Assembly (NCBI GenBank): GCA_963457665.1
Contig: OY735209.1
Location: 5,119,581-5,183,580 of the forward strand
Source of the DNA: Thysanoteuthis rhombus
Taxonomy: Eukaryota > Mollusca > Cephalopoda > Oegopsida > Thysanoteuthidae
DNA length: 64,000 nucleotides
Reading direction: 5' to 3'
The translations under genes and the position numbers were made by a program. How positions within the stretch are numbered: position 1 is the first letter of the stretch; every line of letters starts with the position of its first letter. Below the pieces are notes generated by a model. It did no database searches, had not been told where the DNA came from, and saw nothing but the letters and a program-made list of their open reading frames with translations. Positions 47,340-58,338 of this stretch are shown here, piece by piece.

Positions 47340-48440
47340 GGAACTTATGCTACTGTGCCTGATCACTGCATCCCCTTACAGTGCTTTAATTAAAACTCTA
47401 TCAAGTTCATACGTACAGGGAATTTTGTCATGTTCTAGGAAGGGTAAAAAATCGATCACTGATCCCAGGAAATATTTACTGTCAAAGTTCTTGCTGCATG
47501 TTTCCAATATGTTTTCCTCTGATCCATCTCATATGCCTCCTTGAAACTTTATCCTCAAGAATTAAAGTACTTCTCATCACAATGTGACAAAATATATGCA
47601 CATGAATGAAATTTCCAATTCTCTCTCCCTGTCTAAATATAATTATGATGGAGCTACTTTGGACTTTTTTTTTTTTTTAGAAACAATAAAATTTATATAA
47701 AATGATTGGAAGTATATTTCTTTTTTCTCATTAAACAATTTCATTTGACTTTCCTTCTTTCAGCAGGAGGTACAGTAAAGAAATACAGATCCCAAAATGG
47801 TATCAAATCTGATGCACGAAGTGACTAAACAGACCATTGAATGAGAAAAAGTATCAAAACGGTATCTAGCATATCAGAAGCAGAAAAAGACTTGGCCAAA
47901 ACATTGGGAAAGCAGAAATATTGGTTTAGAGAAAACAAATATCACTGGGGGGGGGGGGAGTAACAGCAGCTTAGCATCATTTGGGTATTTCCATGAATCT
48001 GCCACATTCCTTTCCCTCAAAGTTTATCTGGGTGTTCACTGCACAAAACCAATACAATAGAAATCCGATTGGATAAAGAAATACTCAAGATTCGATTGTT
48101 CTTCATTGGCAAAACAAAACACCCAAGACTTTTCATTATGTCAATTAAGTTGAAGTTTTAAAACTAGAACTTTACATTAAAAGTGCTTTACATTGAGACT
48201 ACTAAGGCAAAGTAATTCTATAAGTATTGGAAAGGCATGTATGGAAGAAAAACTAAGATACAAGATTTTATAACAATTCTAAGTCTTTTTCTTTTCTTTA
48301 GAGCAAAATTTTCAAAAGCTCAGCATTTATACTTTTCTCTTATTACTGATATTTTTACACTCTTTCATGGCATCTTATACATTTTCTCCACAGACAAATC
48401 ATGCACCCTACAGTGACTACTTTATTCACGATTGTTAATC
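47340..48440 (-). repeat. 3' flank repeat of zinc-finger unit, copy D side
   Basis: Homologous to 23640-24720 over about 1 kb, and in its second half to 12280-12870. It has a 13-G run near 47947 where the related copies read 'accagagaaag' or 'actggcggaag', so the G run is a local expansion. Confidence 0.65.
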
Positions 48441-48574
48441 GCAATCTCTTTGCAAAGTGCTGAAAATGTTGAAGTAATCTGCACGTCATTAAAAAATTGC
48501 TGGTCAATAGTTTTATATCAAAATAAATGATTTGCTTTTTAGTTTCATCATAAATTGTGTGTTTAGCACATCTA

Positions 48575-48930
48575 AAGCTGGTCTGGTTAGTCACTCAATA
48601 GAAACTGTGACATGACCAGCGTATATTGGCAGCAAGGGGTGATCAATGAATGAAATGCTTCTCATACCTCATTTTGGGCTGCAATCACTAAATATGTCTG
48701 AATTAAAAGAAAAAAAATGGGTGGGGTAATCAATTAGAAGAACTGGAAAATGGGAGTGATCAAAGAATAAAATGGTTCTCTCTCATTTGTTAGGTAGCAA
48801 TCACTAAGAACATCTGATTTTTTTTTTAAAAAGCAGGCATAAACTAGGGACCAATTTAGCAGAAACTTCAATTGCAAATTGACACCCAAACTAAAAACCT
48901 ATTTCAGAAAAATGTTTTTCAGAAGGTGTG
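48575..48930 (+). repeat. Dispersed repeat R
   Basis: Contains two internal related units ('gtgatcaatgaatgaaatg' and 'gtgatcaaagaataaaatgg', each followed by 'gcaatcactaa'). Homologous to 26070-26365 (inverted) and 44900-45110. Confidence 0.55.
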
Positions 48931-49069
48931 TAATAGACTACAGATGCAAATTTTCTATGTTGTAGCATGCAGTGTGTCATGTACAGTTTCCATATTTTAA
49001 AACCTCAAAAGAATAGAGAGGAGGTCGGAGAAGCCTCAAAAGCTAAAATAAAGTAGATATTCTGGACAT

Positions 49070-49570
49070 TTATATAGACTTGATTGAAACGTCCAAGATT
49101 ATGGATGGTGCCTGAGTCTCCTGCATCATCCCAGGCATTGCTATGCTGAAGATGCTGCTTCAAACATTAGGTCTCACAACTTGGGGATAATGTTGTGGAT
49201 CTAGGAGAAAAGATTTCCCAAGATGAAGAGATCAAATGATTTGTGCTGGCAACAGCGATGGCTCCTCGATATAAGGGTCTTGTCTTTGCATCAGAAGACA
49301 CACTGAACAAGCAAAATGATAGCTAAAAGAGGAACAAGCAACTGCCTCAAATTGCAAACATTCTGAGGGCTTTCAGTCATCATGGGTCTCCTACTAAGGG
49401 AAACAGTGAGGACATCACCAAGGAGCTGAAGTTTTACCTCTGGGAGATGGTGATAGACAGAAAGACTGGTCTCCGAGAATTTAGTTGATGCATTTTTTAA
49501 AAATAAGAGCAACTACAGAGATAGACTGCTGGTCTACTCCCAGAGACTATGCAGTCAGACAATAAAGTTA
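49070..49570 (+). pseudogene. hAT transposase remnant
   Basis: The plus strand gives TSKIMDGA, then SCIIPGIAMLKMLLQTLG, then ATAMAPRYKGLVFASEDTL and SEDITKELKFYL. This is the order of the C-terminal half of hAT transposases: the 'F-E-x-x-T-x-x-x-S ... S-x-V-I-P' stretch followed by L-D-P-R-Y-K. Stops (after DGA, after KQNDS) and frame changes separate the parts. It lies directly 3' of copy D, between it and repeat R. It is not a source of active enzyme. Confidence 0.6.
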
Positions 49571-49709
49571 GATAAATGTTCATTCAAGTTCAGCAATCTT
49601 GTATCTCATTTGTTATTATTGTATGAGGTACGAAATATATATATATCAACCATTGGCTATTTTTTCAGATATCAGCAACTGAAAAACCCATGTAGCTAAG
49701 CTGCACACT

Positions 49710-51521
49710 TCACATGAATATGCTCCCTCTCCAGTGTGTTTGCATATGAGTTTTCAAGTTTGATTTCTGTGTAAATGTTGAACCACACACTTCACATGAA
49801 TACGGCTTCTCTCCAGTGTGCGTACGTATGTGAGTTTTTAAATTTGAACTCCATGAAAATGCTGAACCACACACTTTGCATGAATATGGTTTCTCTCCAG
49901 TATGTGTTTGCATATGGGTTTTTAGACCAGAGTTGTATAAAAATGCAGAACTACACACTCTACAAGAATATGGTTTTTTCCAAGAGTGTTTTGACATGTG
50001 TGCTTTCAATTGTGAACGCCGTGAAAATGCTAAACCACATATTTCACATGAATATGGTTTTTCCCCATTGTGTGTTTGCATGTGACTTTTTAAAGCAGAA
50101 TTCTGTATAAATGCTGAACCACAAACTTCACATGAATATGGTCTCTCCCCAGTGTGTATTTGCATATGGGTTTTTAGATTTGATCTATTTATAAATAGTG
50201 ATCTGCACACTTCACATGAATATGGTTTCTCTCCAGTATGTACTCGCATATGAGCTTTTAAATTTGAACTCATTGAAAATGCTGAACCACACACTTTACA
50301 TGTATATGGTCTCTCTCCAGTGTGTGTACGCATGTGAGTTTCTAAACCTGAATTATACGAAAATGTTGAACCACACAACTCACATGAATATGGTTTCTCT
50401 CCAGTATGTGCTTGTATATGTGTGTTTAATGATGTAATCTGTGTAAACACTGAACCACACACACCACGTGAATATGTTTTCTCTCCATTGTGAGTTGACA
50501 TGTGAGCTTTCAAGAGTGAACTCCGTGGAAATGATAAACCACATACTCCACATGAATAAGGTTTGTCTCCAGTATGTACTTGCATATGAGTTTTTAAACC
50601 TGACTTGTATGAAAATGCTGAACCGCAAACTTCACAAGAATACGGTTTCTCTCCTGTGTGTCTTCGCATGTGAGTTTTTAAACCTGAATGATACGGAAAT
50701 ACTAAACCACACACTGCACAAGGATATGGTTCCTCTCCTGTGTGTGTTTGCATATGAGTTTTTAAATCTGATATCCGTGTAAATGCTGAACCACACACTT
50801 CACATGAATATGGCTTCTCTCCAGTGTGTGTTCGCATGTGAATTTTCAAATTTGAATTCATTGAAAAAGCTGAACCACACACTGCACATGAATATGGTTT
50901 CTCTCCGGTATGAGTTTGCATATGAGTTTTTAAAATTGATCTCTGCGTAAATGATAAGCCACACACTTCACATGAATATGGCTTCTCTCCAGTGTGTGTT
51001 CGCATGTGAGCCTTTAAATATGAACACCGTGGAAACGATAAACCACATATTTCACATGAATATGGTTTCTCTCCAGTATGTACTCGCATGTGAGTTTTCA
51101 ATGCTGAATTCTGTGTAAATGCTGAACCACAAACTACACATGAATATGGTTTCTCTCCAGTGTGTGTTCGTACGTGTGTTTTCAAAATTGAACTCAATGA
51201 AAATGCTGAACCACACACTTCACATGTATATGGTTTCTCTCCAGTATGTTTTCGCATGTGAGTTTTCAAACCTGAATTGTATGAAAATGTTGAGCCACAC
51301 ACTTCACATGAATATGGTTTCTCCCTGGTGTGTGTTACCATATGTGTGTTCAAGGTTGAATTCTGTGAAAATGTTGAACCACTCACTTGACATGAATGTA
51401 GCTTCTTTCCAGTATGTGTTTCCATATGAACTTCTAAATTTGTACTCATCAAAAATGCTGAGCCACACACTTCACATGAAAATGGTTTCTCATCAGCACT
51501 TGTTTGCTCCTCTGTTTTCAA
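49710..51521 (-). CDS. C2H2 zinc-finger protein, 21 fingers (copy D)
   Basis: The longest frame here (603 codons) holds 21 tandem fingers, 19 intact. Finger 2 (SCQVSGS) has Ser for its second Cys and finger 13 (SRGVCGS) Arg for its first. No effector domain is present; a nuclear DNA-binding role is expected from the family. Helix contacts (-1,2,3,6) of the intact fingers run MTNV, YSGT, LSIT, QSAT, RSYA, QSIT, MSNI, RSDT, YSGT, YSGT, RSLA, YSGT, MSNA, NSNT, QSAS, RSQA, YSGT, WSNT, QSNT. The listed end is a TTG; the first ATG is codon 25 (51449), inside finger 1, and the frame is closed by TGA a few codons above the TTG. Translation from 51449 or a spliced-on start are both possible. The C-terminus reads HWRGSIFM because two bases of an ACACAC run in the last linker were lost (about 49733); in the old frame [11 protein letters not shown] continues. 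Confidence 0.83.
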   Translation of the reverse strand: MKTEEQTSADEKPFSCEVCGSAFLMSTNLEVHMETHTGKKLHSCQVSGSTFSQNSTLNTHMVTHTREKPYSCEVCGSTFSYNSGLKTHMRKHTGEKPYTCEVCGSAFSLSSILKTHVRTHTGEKPYSCVVCGSAFTQNSALKTHMRVHTGEKPYSCEICGLSFPRCSYLKAHMRTHTGEKPYSCEVCGLSFTQRSILKTHMQTHTGEKPYSCAVCGSAFSMNSNLKIHMRTHTGEKPYSCEVCGSAFTRISDLKTHMQTHTGEEPYPCAVCGLVFPYHSGLKTHMRRHTGEKPYSCEVCGSAFSYKSGLKTHMQVHTGDKPYSCGVCGLSFPRSSLLKAHMSTHNGEKTYSRGVCGSVFTQITSLNTHIQAHTGEKPYSCELCGSTFSYNSGLETHMRTHTGERPYTCKVCGSAFSMSSNLKAHMRVHTGEKPYSCEVCRSLFINRSNLKTHMQIHTGERPYSCEVCGSAFIQNSALKSHMQTHNGEKPYSCEICGLAFSRRSQLKAHMSKHSWKKPYSCRVCSSAFLYNSGLKTHMQTHTGEKPYSCKVCGSAFSWSSNLKTHIRTHTGEKPYSCEVCGSTFTQKSNLKTHMQTHWRGSIFM

Positions 51522-51854
51522 ATGTGAACAAAACTTTCAATCCACTCTCTCAACATGAATAAGGATTTTCTTTAATTCTTAGAATTCATTCCAACAAAAA
51601 TGTTAATATTCTTTACCTGAATATACCTCATTTCCAGTGTATTTTTAGTACAGCCAATGTAAAACATAAAGAATCATATTTTATGAGAATATGTGCTTTT
51701 TTGCTGATGGCTTTGTCAACTTTCTTTAAGCAGCCAATTCGCTCATATATTTATATCATTTATTTTGATTATACATCTCCATATTCAATATTGATCATCA
51801 TACAAAAAGGCCATCAGAGAGATTTGGTAGTTTTCATGACCACAGTTGAAATAA
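51522..51854 (-). other. 5' untranslated region of copy D with splice acceptor
   Basis: On the minus strand TTCTTCTTTCAG ends at 51855, followed by 'ttatttcaactgtggtc' and 'aactaccaaatctctctg' as in B and C. Nearer the fingers, ENPYSC then TGA and a frame change mark the vestigial first finger. No first-exon block like those of A-C was found up to 55.4 kb, where an LTR element begins. Confidence 0.55.
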
Positions 51855-52068
51855 CTGAAAGAAGAAGACGGATTATTGAAAATCATTTACTGATCTGTCA
51901 TTTGTTATTATAAATATAATAACTCAGTTTTGGGTTTCAATGAATACCAGCATATCACATTATTATACATTGTTTCATCAATAGTATGGACATAAAATCG
52001 GGACAAAATCAGATGAATAAAAAAACCCATCCGTATACCTTATTTACATATATCAGAGAAATTGTCTA

Positions 52069-52380
52069 ATTGGCAAAATTCACTTATGTTTTGTAAAAAA
52101 AAGTTTGATTTTACTTTGATTACATAAACTTTTGATCATGAAAAAGTTACTTTATATCTTTCTCTTGATTTGAACAAGCTTTAATCAAATCAAAGGTGTG
52201 CATATATTTGTTTTTTTGTAAAAAGTCAAAAGCAATTTTTTCTTGTAAAAAATCTGATTTCACAAACTTTGATTATAGAAGAATCATTTCTTATCTTTTT
52301 TTTGATTGAATGAACTTTTGATCAAATTAAAACTATGTATTCACTAATTATTTGTAAAAATGAGTTTAAATTTTGCCAAT
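52069..52380. mobile_element. Short TIR element with internal tandem repeat
   Basis: Perfect 12-bp terminal inverted repeats, ATTGGCAAAATT (52069-52080) and AATTTTGCCAAT (52369-52380), bound 312 bases. Inside are two related units of about 140-160 bases ('tttgtaaaaa', 'tttgatta', 'cttttgatca/gaacttttgatca', 'tcaaatcaaag/tcaaattaaaa'). It is non-coding and lies near the acceptor of copy D. Confidence 0.65.
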
Positions 52381-52399
52381 GGGGAAATTTCATCAATTT

Positions 52400-55300
52400 T
52401 GCCTAACATATATATAGGCCATTTGGGGGAAAGAGCTCAACTTCACCATCCTTGATTTTGCTTAAACTTTGATCTTCTTTCACTAATCAAAAGCCTATTT
52501 TAATAATATAATTAAAATTTTAAAAATTCTGCTCTTAGGTTTTTCTTGACTTTGTTAGAGAGAAAAAAGCCTAAATTTTTGTCTAAAGAAACGAAAAGTG
52601 AGTTTGCATTATTTATCAAGTAGAACGGGATTATTTTATAGTCAAAGTTTTTTTTTTCCAGTTATCACTAGATATCAATATGTCATGTTTAATTGATTTT
52701 CTGTGTGTGCCGGTTGCCAAACACAGCCTATTAGCTCTAAGGTCAGACGAAACATACATAAGACACGCTGTAGAAAGTTTGAGAAAAATGGACAAAAAAG
52801 ACAACAGGCATCAGAGACAGAAGAGAAAAAAGAAACGGTGATATTTGTGCATCACTTTCATGTATGATGTCAATTCTTCAAATATTCGGAAAGTAGCTTT
52901 CAAATTTGATTCAAGTTAAGAAACACAAGTGTACAACAAGCCTTTTTTTAGAGTTTCATTTTTGTTGAAAATTGACAAGTAAACAAAAGTTGAGACACCC
53001 TGTTTATGGAGTAAATATATATATTTCTTTTTGCTTTTATTCTATTCTTTGTTCACTTTTTTCTATTGAATTTGATGGCTCTCCTTTGTCAAGTCAGAAA
53101 AAGTCACAGGATTCAAAACAAATAAAATTATTTTCATAGGTGGCTGTTCAGTTTGTCTAAACCAGAAGTTTCAGTTGAATATTGAGAATATTTTCATGAA
53201 CCATCCAACAGCGGGTAGTGTTGATCATAACCGCAATATACATGAAAAGCAAACAATAAGTCACTTATAAATGATAATAGACCTAATTTCATTCTAAAAA
53301 GGGTTTATCATATGGGCTTAATATTAAGATCCAAGGAGAGAAAATTGATAGCTCTTTATTTCATCACCAAATCATATCATTTGCTTGCAGCCCAGTAGCA
53401 GTTGCTTTGGAGTGCAGTCCACAGCATGGTGGTTTAAGACCATCAGTCTAAACTACCATAAGTGCTAAATCTAATTTTGTCAAAAAGATTTGAAATTACA
53501 GGAAAAGTCAATTGAGTAAAAAAAATTTGGGAAAATAAAAAACTAGAAAAAAGTGACATTTTAATTGCTCCATTTACAAATATGGTCAAAAAAATTTTAT
53601 ACCCAGGACAAAAGACATCAGGCATAATGCGAGCAGTAGTACAGACTGCTGCAAGTTACAGTCGCCATTAGTCAAAAAGAGAATGTCAACATGGCAACAT
53701 GAATGTTTTAACTGAATTGGTACTAATTAAGAAATTAAATTTAGTAATCTTTTATAAATTTGCATGTATTTTGTGTTTCAAACTTTTTTTTCCAAGTCGC
53801 ATGAATCTAGTGTTTCCAACTTCATAATTTTAACATCGATGAGACATTTTGATATTAAAAAATCTTTCTTTACTGTTCTTAATTCTGTGGCATAAATCTG
53901 TTCTTACCCTTCGATGTTAAAAGTGGCCTTGCTCATCATGAGTAAAAGTAAACAAAAAGATTTTATTGTGATCTCATTTTTCTATTTTGAATCATATCTC
54001 ATAAGAAGAATAAGTAATAACTAATAATCAACACTACTCACAACAGACCGATTTAATTACTGTTGCAGGGTCTCCGTTATTCACATGTTCTGGAATTTAT
54101 ATATCTATCTAGACTTCCCCCATCATAGTAGGAACTTGAAATTTTGCACAAATACCCAGCTTAATAAATTCTCCCCTAAATAAGGTTTTATTAGAGGGTT
54201 CAATTTACGATGAAAGTTTAGGATGAATTGCTCCCTTCATCTATGTCCATATTTTTTTTAAATCATAAATTTATGGTTTAAACCGTATCGATTGTATTTC
54301 CATCAAAGGTAACTCAATTTTGCCATTACTACTACTTGATTTACTGGGTAAAAAGCTGTATCTATAGGTGGAAAGGATCCATTATTTCCCTTGGAATGCT
54401 CAATTAATCTTTTAAATTCAAGTAATAAAATAATACTTTGAAATGAAATAAGTGATATTTTGGACAAGTCTTCACAACTAAATTAAGTAATATCTGTCAA
54501 TCTTTGTTTTGATGTGGCCATTGAAAGTCTCAAATGTATCATATAAACATTTTTGATTGAAAAGGCAGGATTATGTCTTTAGCAGATTTTTCAGTAAATT
54601 TGAATGAATAAAGCTTTTAATTTTGTTTTTGCATTAATATTCTATAAATATGTTGTTTGAATATTTTTTTTAATAAAAAATCAAACACTTTTTTAGAGTC
54701 AATATACAACTTGATAGAGTAAATGAGATGAGTTTATGATCAACTTTTAAATGTTTAATAAAGGTGGATTCTTTCTTTACTTGAAAATTTGGTAGACAAC
54801 AAACAGATTGTCTTTTAAATTTCCCCTTTTTTAGGCTTTCAATCATTCATTTTTGGCAAATTTATTGATTTAGTGGTAACTTATCCAGCTCATCAAAATG
54901 TGCTCAAAAGCTGTTGTTTTCTCTTCATTCTAATAACAATGTTTTTATCAACAAAATATGACAGCGATGGGGTATAATGGGTCAACATAATTTATCATTG
55001 TTTAAATTGAATATTCAAAGGAGGAATAAATTGTTTTAACTTTTTGTTAGTTTATTAGTCCTTAAATCAGATGTGAATAATCTCATTTTTTAATAAAAAA
55101 TAGGTATATCTTTCTTTAAGATTGTTTTTAAAAAAGACCTGTACAAGACCCATTATGCCCCACAGATTTTTTTACATAACATTTAAATGGATTTTAAAAC
55201 TAAATCCTCAAAATAAAATTTTATTTAATGATTACAGAAAGACTCTGAAAAAGTAAACTTTCTAATTGAAAAGGATAAACAAAGAACGCAAAATGAAATT

Positions 55301-55430
55301 AAAACCTTTATTCATTCAAATTTCAGAAATAATGGATAATTTCATGGAGGCAAAATCTGAAAGGACATGAAAATGCTTTTTAATCAATTAAAAAGAGAAG
55401 ATTGTTACTTGCAGTAGTCTGTATTACACT
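52400..55430. other. Intergenic or intron DNA upstream of copy D
   Basis: About 3 kb with no recognised gene. 54185-54225 loosely matches the dispersed repeat seen at 29541 and 36190. The first-exon block expected from copies A-C is absent. Confidence 0.4.
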
Positions 55431-55436
55431 GACTGC

Positions 55437-55490
55437 ATTTTGACTGTTGACCTTTCGACCAATGTCTTCAGAGCCATCATCAAATTTTCA
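55437..55490 (-). repeat. Repeat tail with GACC/GGTC hairpin
   Basis: On the minus strand 'ctctgaagacattggtcg' then 'aaaggtcaacagtc' gives a hairpin (TTGGTC/ GGTCAA-like pairing) similar in design to the tails at 33146 and 46354, though without CTGANGA/GAAAC. It is probably the end of another retroelement family. Confidence 0.35.
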
Positions 55491-55552
55491 CCTGGAACTT
55501 GCAAAAAAGATTATTCCATCATTAAATCTTTGTTATTATTAATACCAATGTA

Positions 55553-55709
55553 TGTATTGATCAATTGTGGTGCTAGGATGTTAGCCAATTATGGCTAACA
55601 TCGACTTACACCCCTCAGAATATAAACTCTCTTTTTGGTTTGAAGAGGTGACTTATTTATTATATGGTAGGTATTTTGTTGATGATAATGATATTTGAGA
55701 TCTATAACA
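55553..55709 (+). repeat. 5' LTR of the copia-type element
   Basis: It begins TGTATTGATCAATTGTGG and ends GATCTATAACA, so TG...CA. It carries TATAAACTCTC, a TATA-box-like word, at about 55620. Next to it, TGGTATGGCA (55711) may be a worn primer binding site of initiator-Met type, but the match is weak. Confidence 0.75.
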
Positions 55710-55734
55710 ATGGTATGGCAATGTGTAGTACAAA

Positions 55735-56245
55735 ATGGCTTTGCCAACTAGAGCACGGATTATTGTTTGAGAATTAAAAGAAAACAAGTACAAATTGATA
55801 GACATTCCTAAAAATAAACCAGCTCTTGCAATTCATTTGTCTTTGTCTAGAAAAGCTAGGGTGGCTTCTTCAGAAATAGATGTTGCTTGACTTATGGATG
55901 ATGACAGCATTGAAACATTGTTGGATAAACTTGACAGTTAGTTTTTAATGGACAAGAGTCGCTGGCAGTTGGCTACCTAAGTTGTATAATGTTCGGAGAA
56001 GCGATGATCCAAAGATTAGTAAGTTTGTTGCAGAACTTGGAAATGTTTACTTCACCCAGCAAGGTATGTCATTACCAGATTCTGTTATGGCATTCATTCT
56101 TTTAGCCTCTAAAGGTCAGTTAATGATGTTTGCTATTGCTTACATAACATATAACAATATGAGATCTGCACTTTTTTCTGGTGATATTTCTTCAAAAATC
56201 AATTCATTACAAAGAAGAGAATTTAAAAGTGTTTGGTATTTTTAG
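55735..56245 (+). pseudogene. gag remnant of the LTR element
   Basis: From ATG at 55735 (MALPTRARIIV then stop) the frame resumes with IPKNKPALAIHLSLS, LMDDDSIETLLDKLDS and, in a kept-open stretch at 55982-56245, NVRRSDDPKISKFVAELGN and QGMSLPDSVMAFILL. The 'L-x-x-L-D ... Y-x-x-R-S-x-D-x-x-I-x-x-F-V-x-E-F' pattern fits copia-type gag capsid regions. Several stops show it cannot be made whole. Confidence 0.55.
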
Positions 56246-56389
56246 GAGATGATATAATCAGTGTAGGAGTAACATATACTTGAGGCAACAGGAACAGGTG
56301 GACACCTGGTTGTGGTGTAATACAAGCATGTAGACATAGCTATGCACACACAAACACCACATGGTGGCAGGAAGCAGAATCCACCTGCA

Positions 56390-56880
56390 TCAGATGGAAA
56401 TGTTCCTATATGTCTTACTTGAGGCTCGCAGCTCCATTGGGTGTGCCAATGTCTAGACACATATGAAAAAAAATCTAACAATGATGTAAAAAATAATAAT
56501 GGATCAAAGGCTGTGGAGTTGTCTCTTCTTATGGGTTACAAGAATAATGGTTCCTACAAAAGTAGATTACAAACCCTAAAATCGACATATTCATTGGTTG
56601 TGCTGTACTGGACACAGGCTGTTCCACTGCAGAGTGCGGTCCTGACTGGATCATTGATTATCTAAAAGAACTTGGTGATTATATGTGTTCAACAATGATA
56701 GAGAGCATTTCCTCCTCTACATTTACTTTTCTACAGGGATGGTGTGATGATGAATTCATTGAAAGAAGTTACCCTTCCAGGTCACACTGGAGATATAAGG
56801 GTTGATATTACGACAGATGTAGTGCATTGCAAGATACCACTTTTAGTGAGCATCAATGCACTCCCATTTTCATCATGGCT
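56390..56880 (+). pseudogene. Zinc knuckle and protease remnant
   Basis: A CCHC-type knuckle can be read near 56410-56455 (P-I-C-L-T, stop, G-S-Q-L-H-W-V-x-x-C), where the second Cys codon has become TGA. The protease site reads AVLDTGCSTAECG with D-T-G at 56611-56619. Shortly after, one frame off, come LKEVTLPGHTGDIRVDITTD and CKIPLLVSINAL, the usual end of this protease region. Confidence 0.6.
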
Positions 56881-56954
56881 AGGCTGACTACTGGTAAGAG
56901 AGACTGTTTTGATGAATCTAGAATATAAAGATATATAGAAAACTGCAATAAAAC

Positions 56955-57900
56955 TCTATGAACACTTCATCCATCCAACATCATAAAAATTAATTGCCTT
57001 GATTAAAAATACTGGTAGTGACAATGCTGAATTTAAAAATGTTATAGGTGATGTGTCTAAATCATGTGAAATTTGTGGTAAATTCAAGAGGCAACCCCCT
57101 CCGCCTGTGATTAGGATTTCCATTGCATCTAAATTCAACAAAGCAATTGTTATGAATTTAAAGGTTAGGGGTAGATCTTTTAGTTTTCATTGACCTTGCA
57201 ACGTGATATTGTACAGCGACCGTGATTTATGACAAGTCTGCTCCAATGATTATGAAGGGTGTATTTCATAATTGGATTGTTTTTATCTCTTGGAGACCCT
57301 TGAGAATTTTAACTGAAAATGGTTGTGAATTTAATAGAAATGAAATATATGAGCTAGGCAAGGCATTTAACATGGAAATAATGACAACAGAAGTCGAGAG
57401 TAACAGAATGTGTGATAGGCAAAAGGCAGTGACAAGTGACAATGTTCGGAAGATAACGATGGATTGTAAATGCAATTTAGAAGTAGCCTTAGTCAGGGCA
57501 ATAGCATCAAGAAATGCTATAACTAATAACTTTGACTTTTCTCTAAACCAACTTGCATTTGGTCATGATCCTACTTTGTCTAATGTATTAGTAAATGACC
57601 CTCCAGCTTTAGGTCCAATAACAACATTGTGTTCTATAATTGTAAACTTGCAAGAATACATTAGAGCTGGATCATGTGGATGACTGAAATGTGCACTCCA
57701 TCATAATGTTTGTCCTAGCAAGGTTAAAAATATTCAAAGTGGAGATGAAGTGTTCAACAAAAGAAATGATAGTCACAAGGGGTATGAGCCAAGAATAATA
57801 ATCAGCAGAGATGGTAAAATTCTTTAGTGTAACATGGAGGTGTCTACGTGTGTACAATCAGGTTGGCCAAAAAACCCATTTTTTACAAATTGCTTGGAAA
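56955..57900 (+). pseudogene. Integrase remnant
   Basis: The HHCC domain shows EHFIHPTS (near 56958) and CEICGKFKR (near 57067). The core continues LKVRGRSF, then, after a frame change, RILTENGCEFNRNEIYELG, where Glu stands for the second catalytic Asp (D-N-G in active relatives), then MTTEVESN with the third acidic residue kept. LNQLAFGHDPTLSNV and a C-terminal stretch (NHNVCPSK-like, DGKIL) follow to about 57900. The lost Asp and several stops make it inactive. Confidence 0.65.
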
Positions 57901-58338
57901 GTCAACCAAAAGTTGCTATTTTACTCACAATTAACAACAGTTGAAATTTTTCTGAGATTCGTCAATCTTTAAGGGTCCCCCAACATTTATATATGATATT
58001 GCCCGTGTGTGGACTGGAAGTAGTACTTTCACCCCATCTATTTTCAATGTCTGGGTTATTTTAACATCTCTTGCTTGCAGATATACAAGTTTTAAGTGAT
58101 TTAAGCATGATTGAACTCATTGTGAATATTTGGGGATGATTGGGGGTGCACTCTCGGGGCAAATTTCTGATTAAAAAAAAACATTTCAATAGTCATGCCA
58201 AAAAATTGTATATTTTATATTAGTATACATAAACTTGTACATGGCCTTTGAACTAATAGTATTTTTAGTTGTCTCTTAATCCATAAAAGTGAAGTTTAAG
58301 TTGAGTAATTATTTATTACTAATCAATCATGAATAGAA

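Noticed and set aside
49775..51562. Plus-strand open frames of 80-150 codons opposite copies B, C and D (repeating [20 protein letters not shown])
   Set aside because: They are the antisense of the 84-base finger repeat; the periodic peptide follows from conserved codons on the other strand and appears at every finger array, including the dead ones.
55982..57683. A functional LTR retrotransposon
   Set aside because: Stops, frame changes, a lost zinc-knuckle Cys, a changed integrase catalytic residue and no reverse transcriptase show it is inactive.
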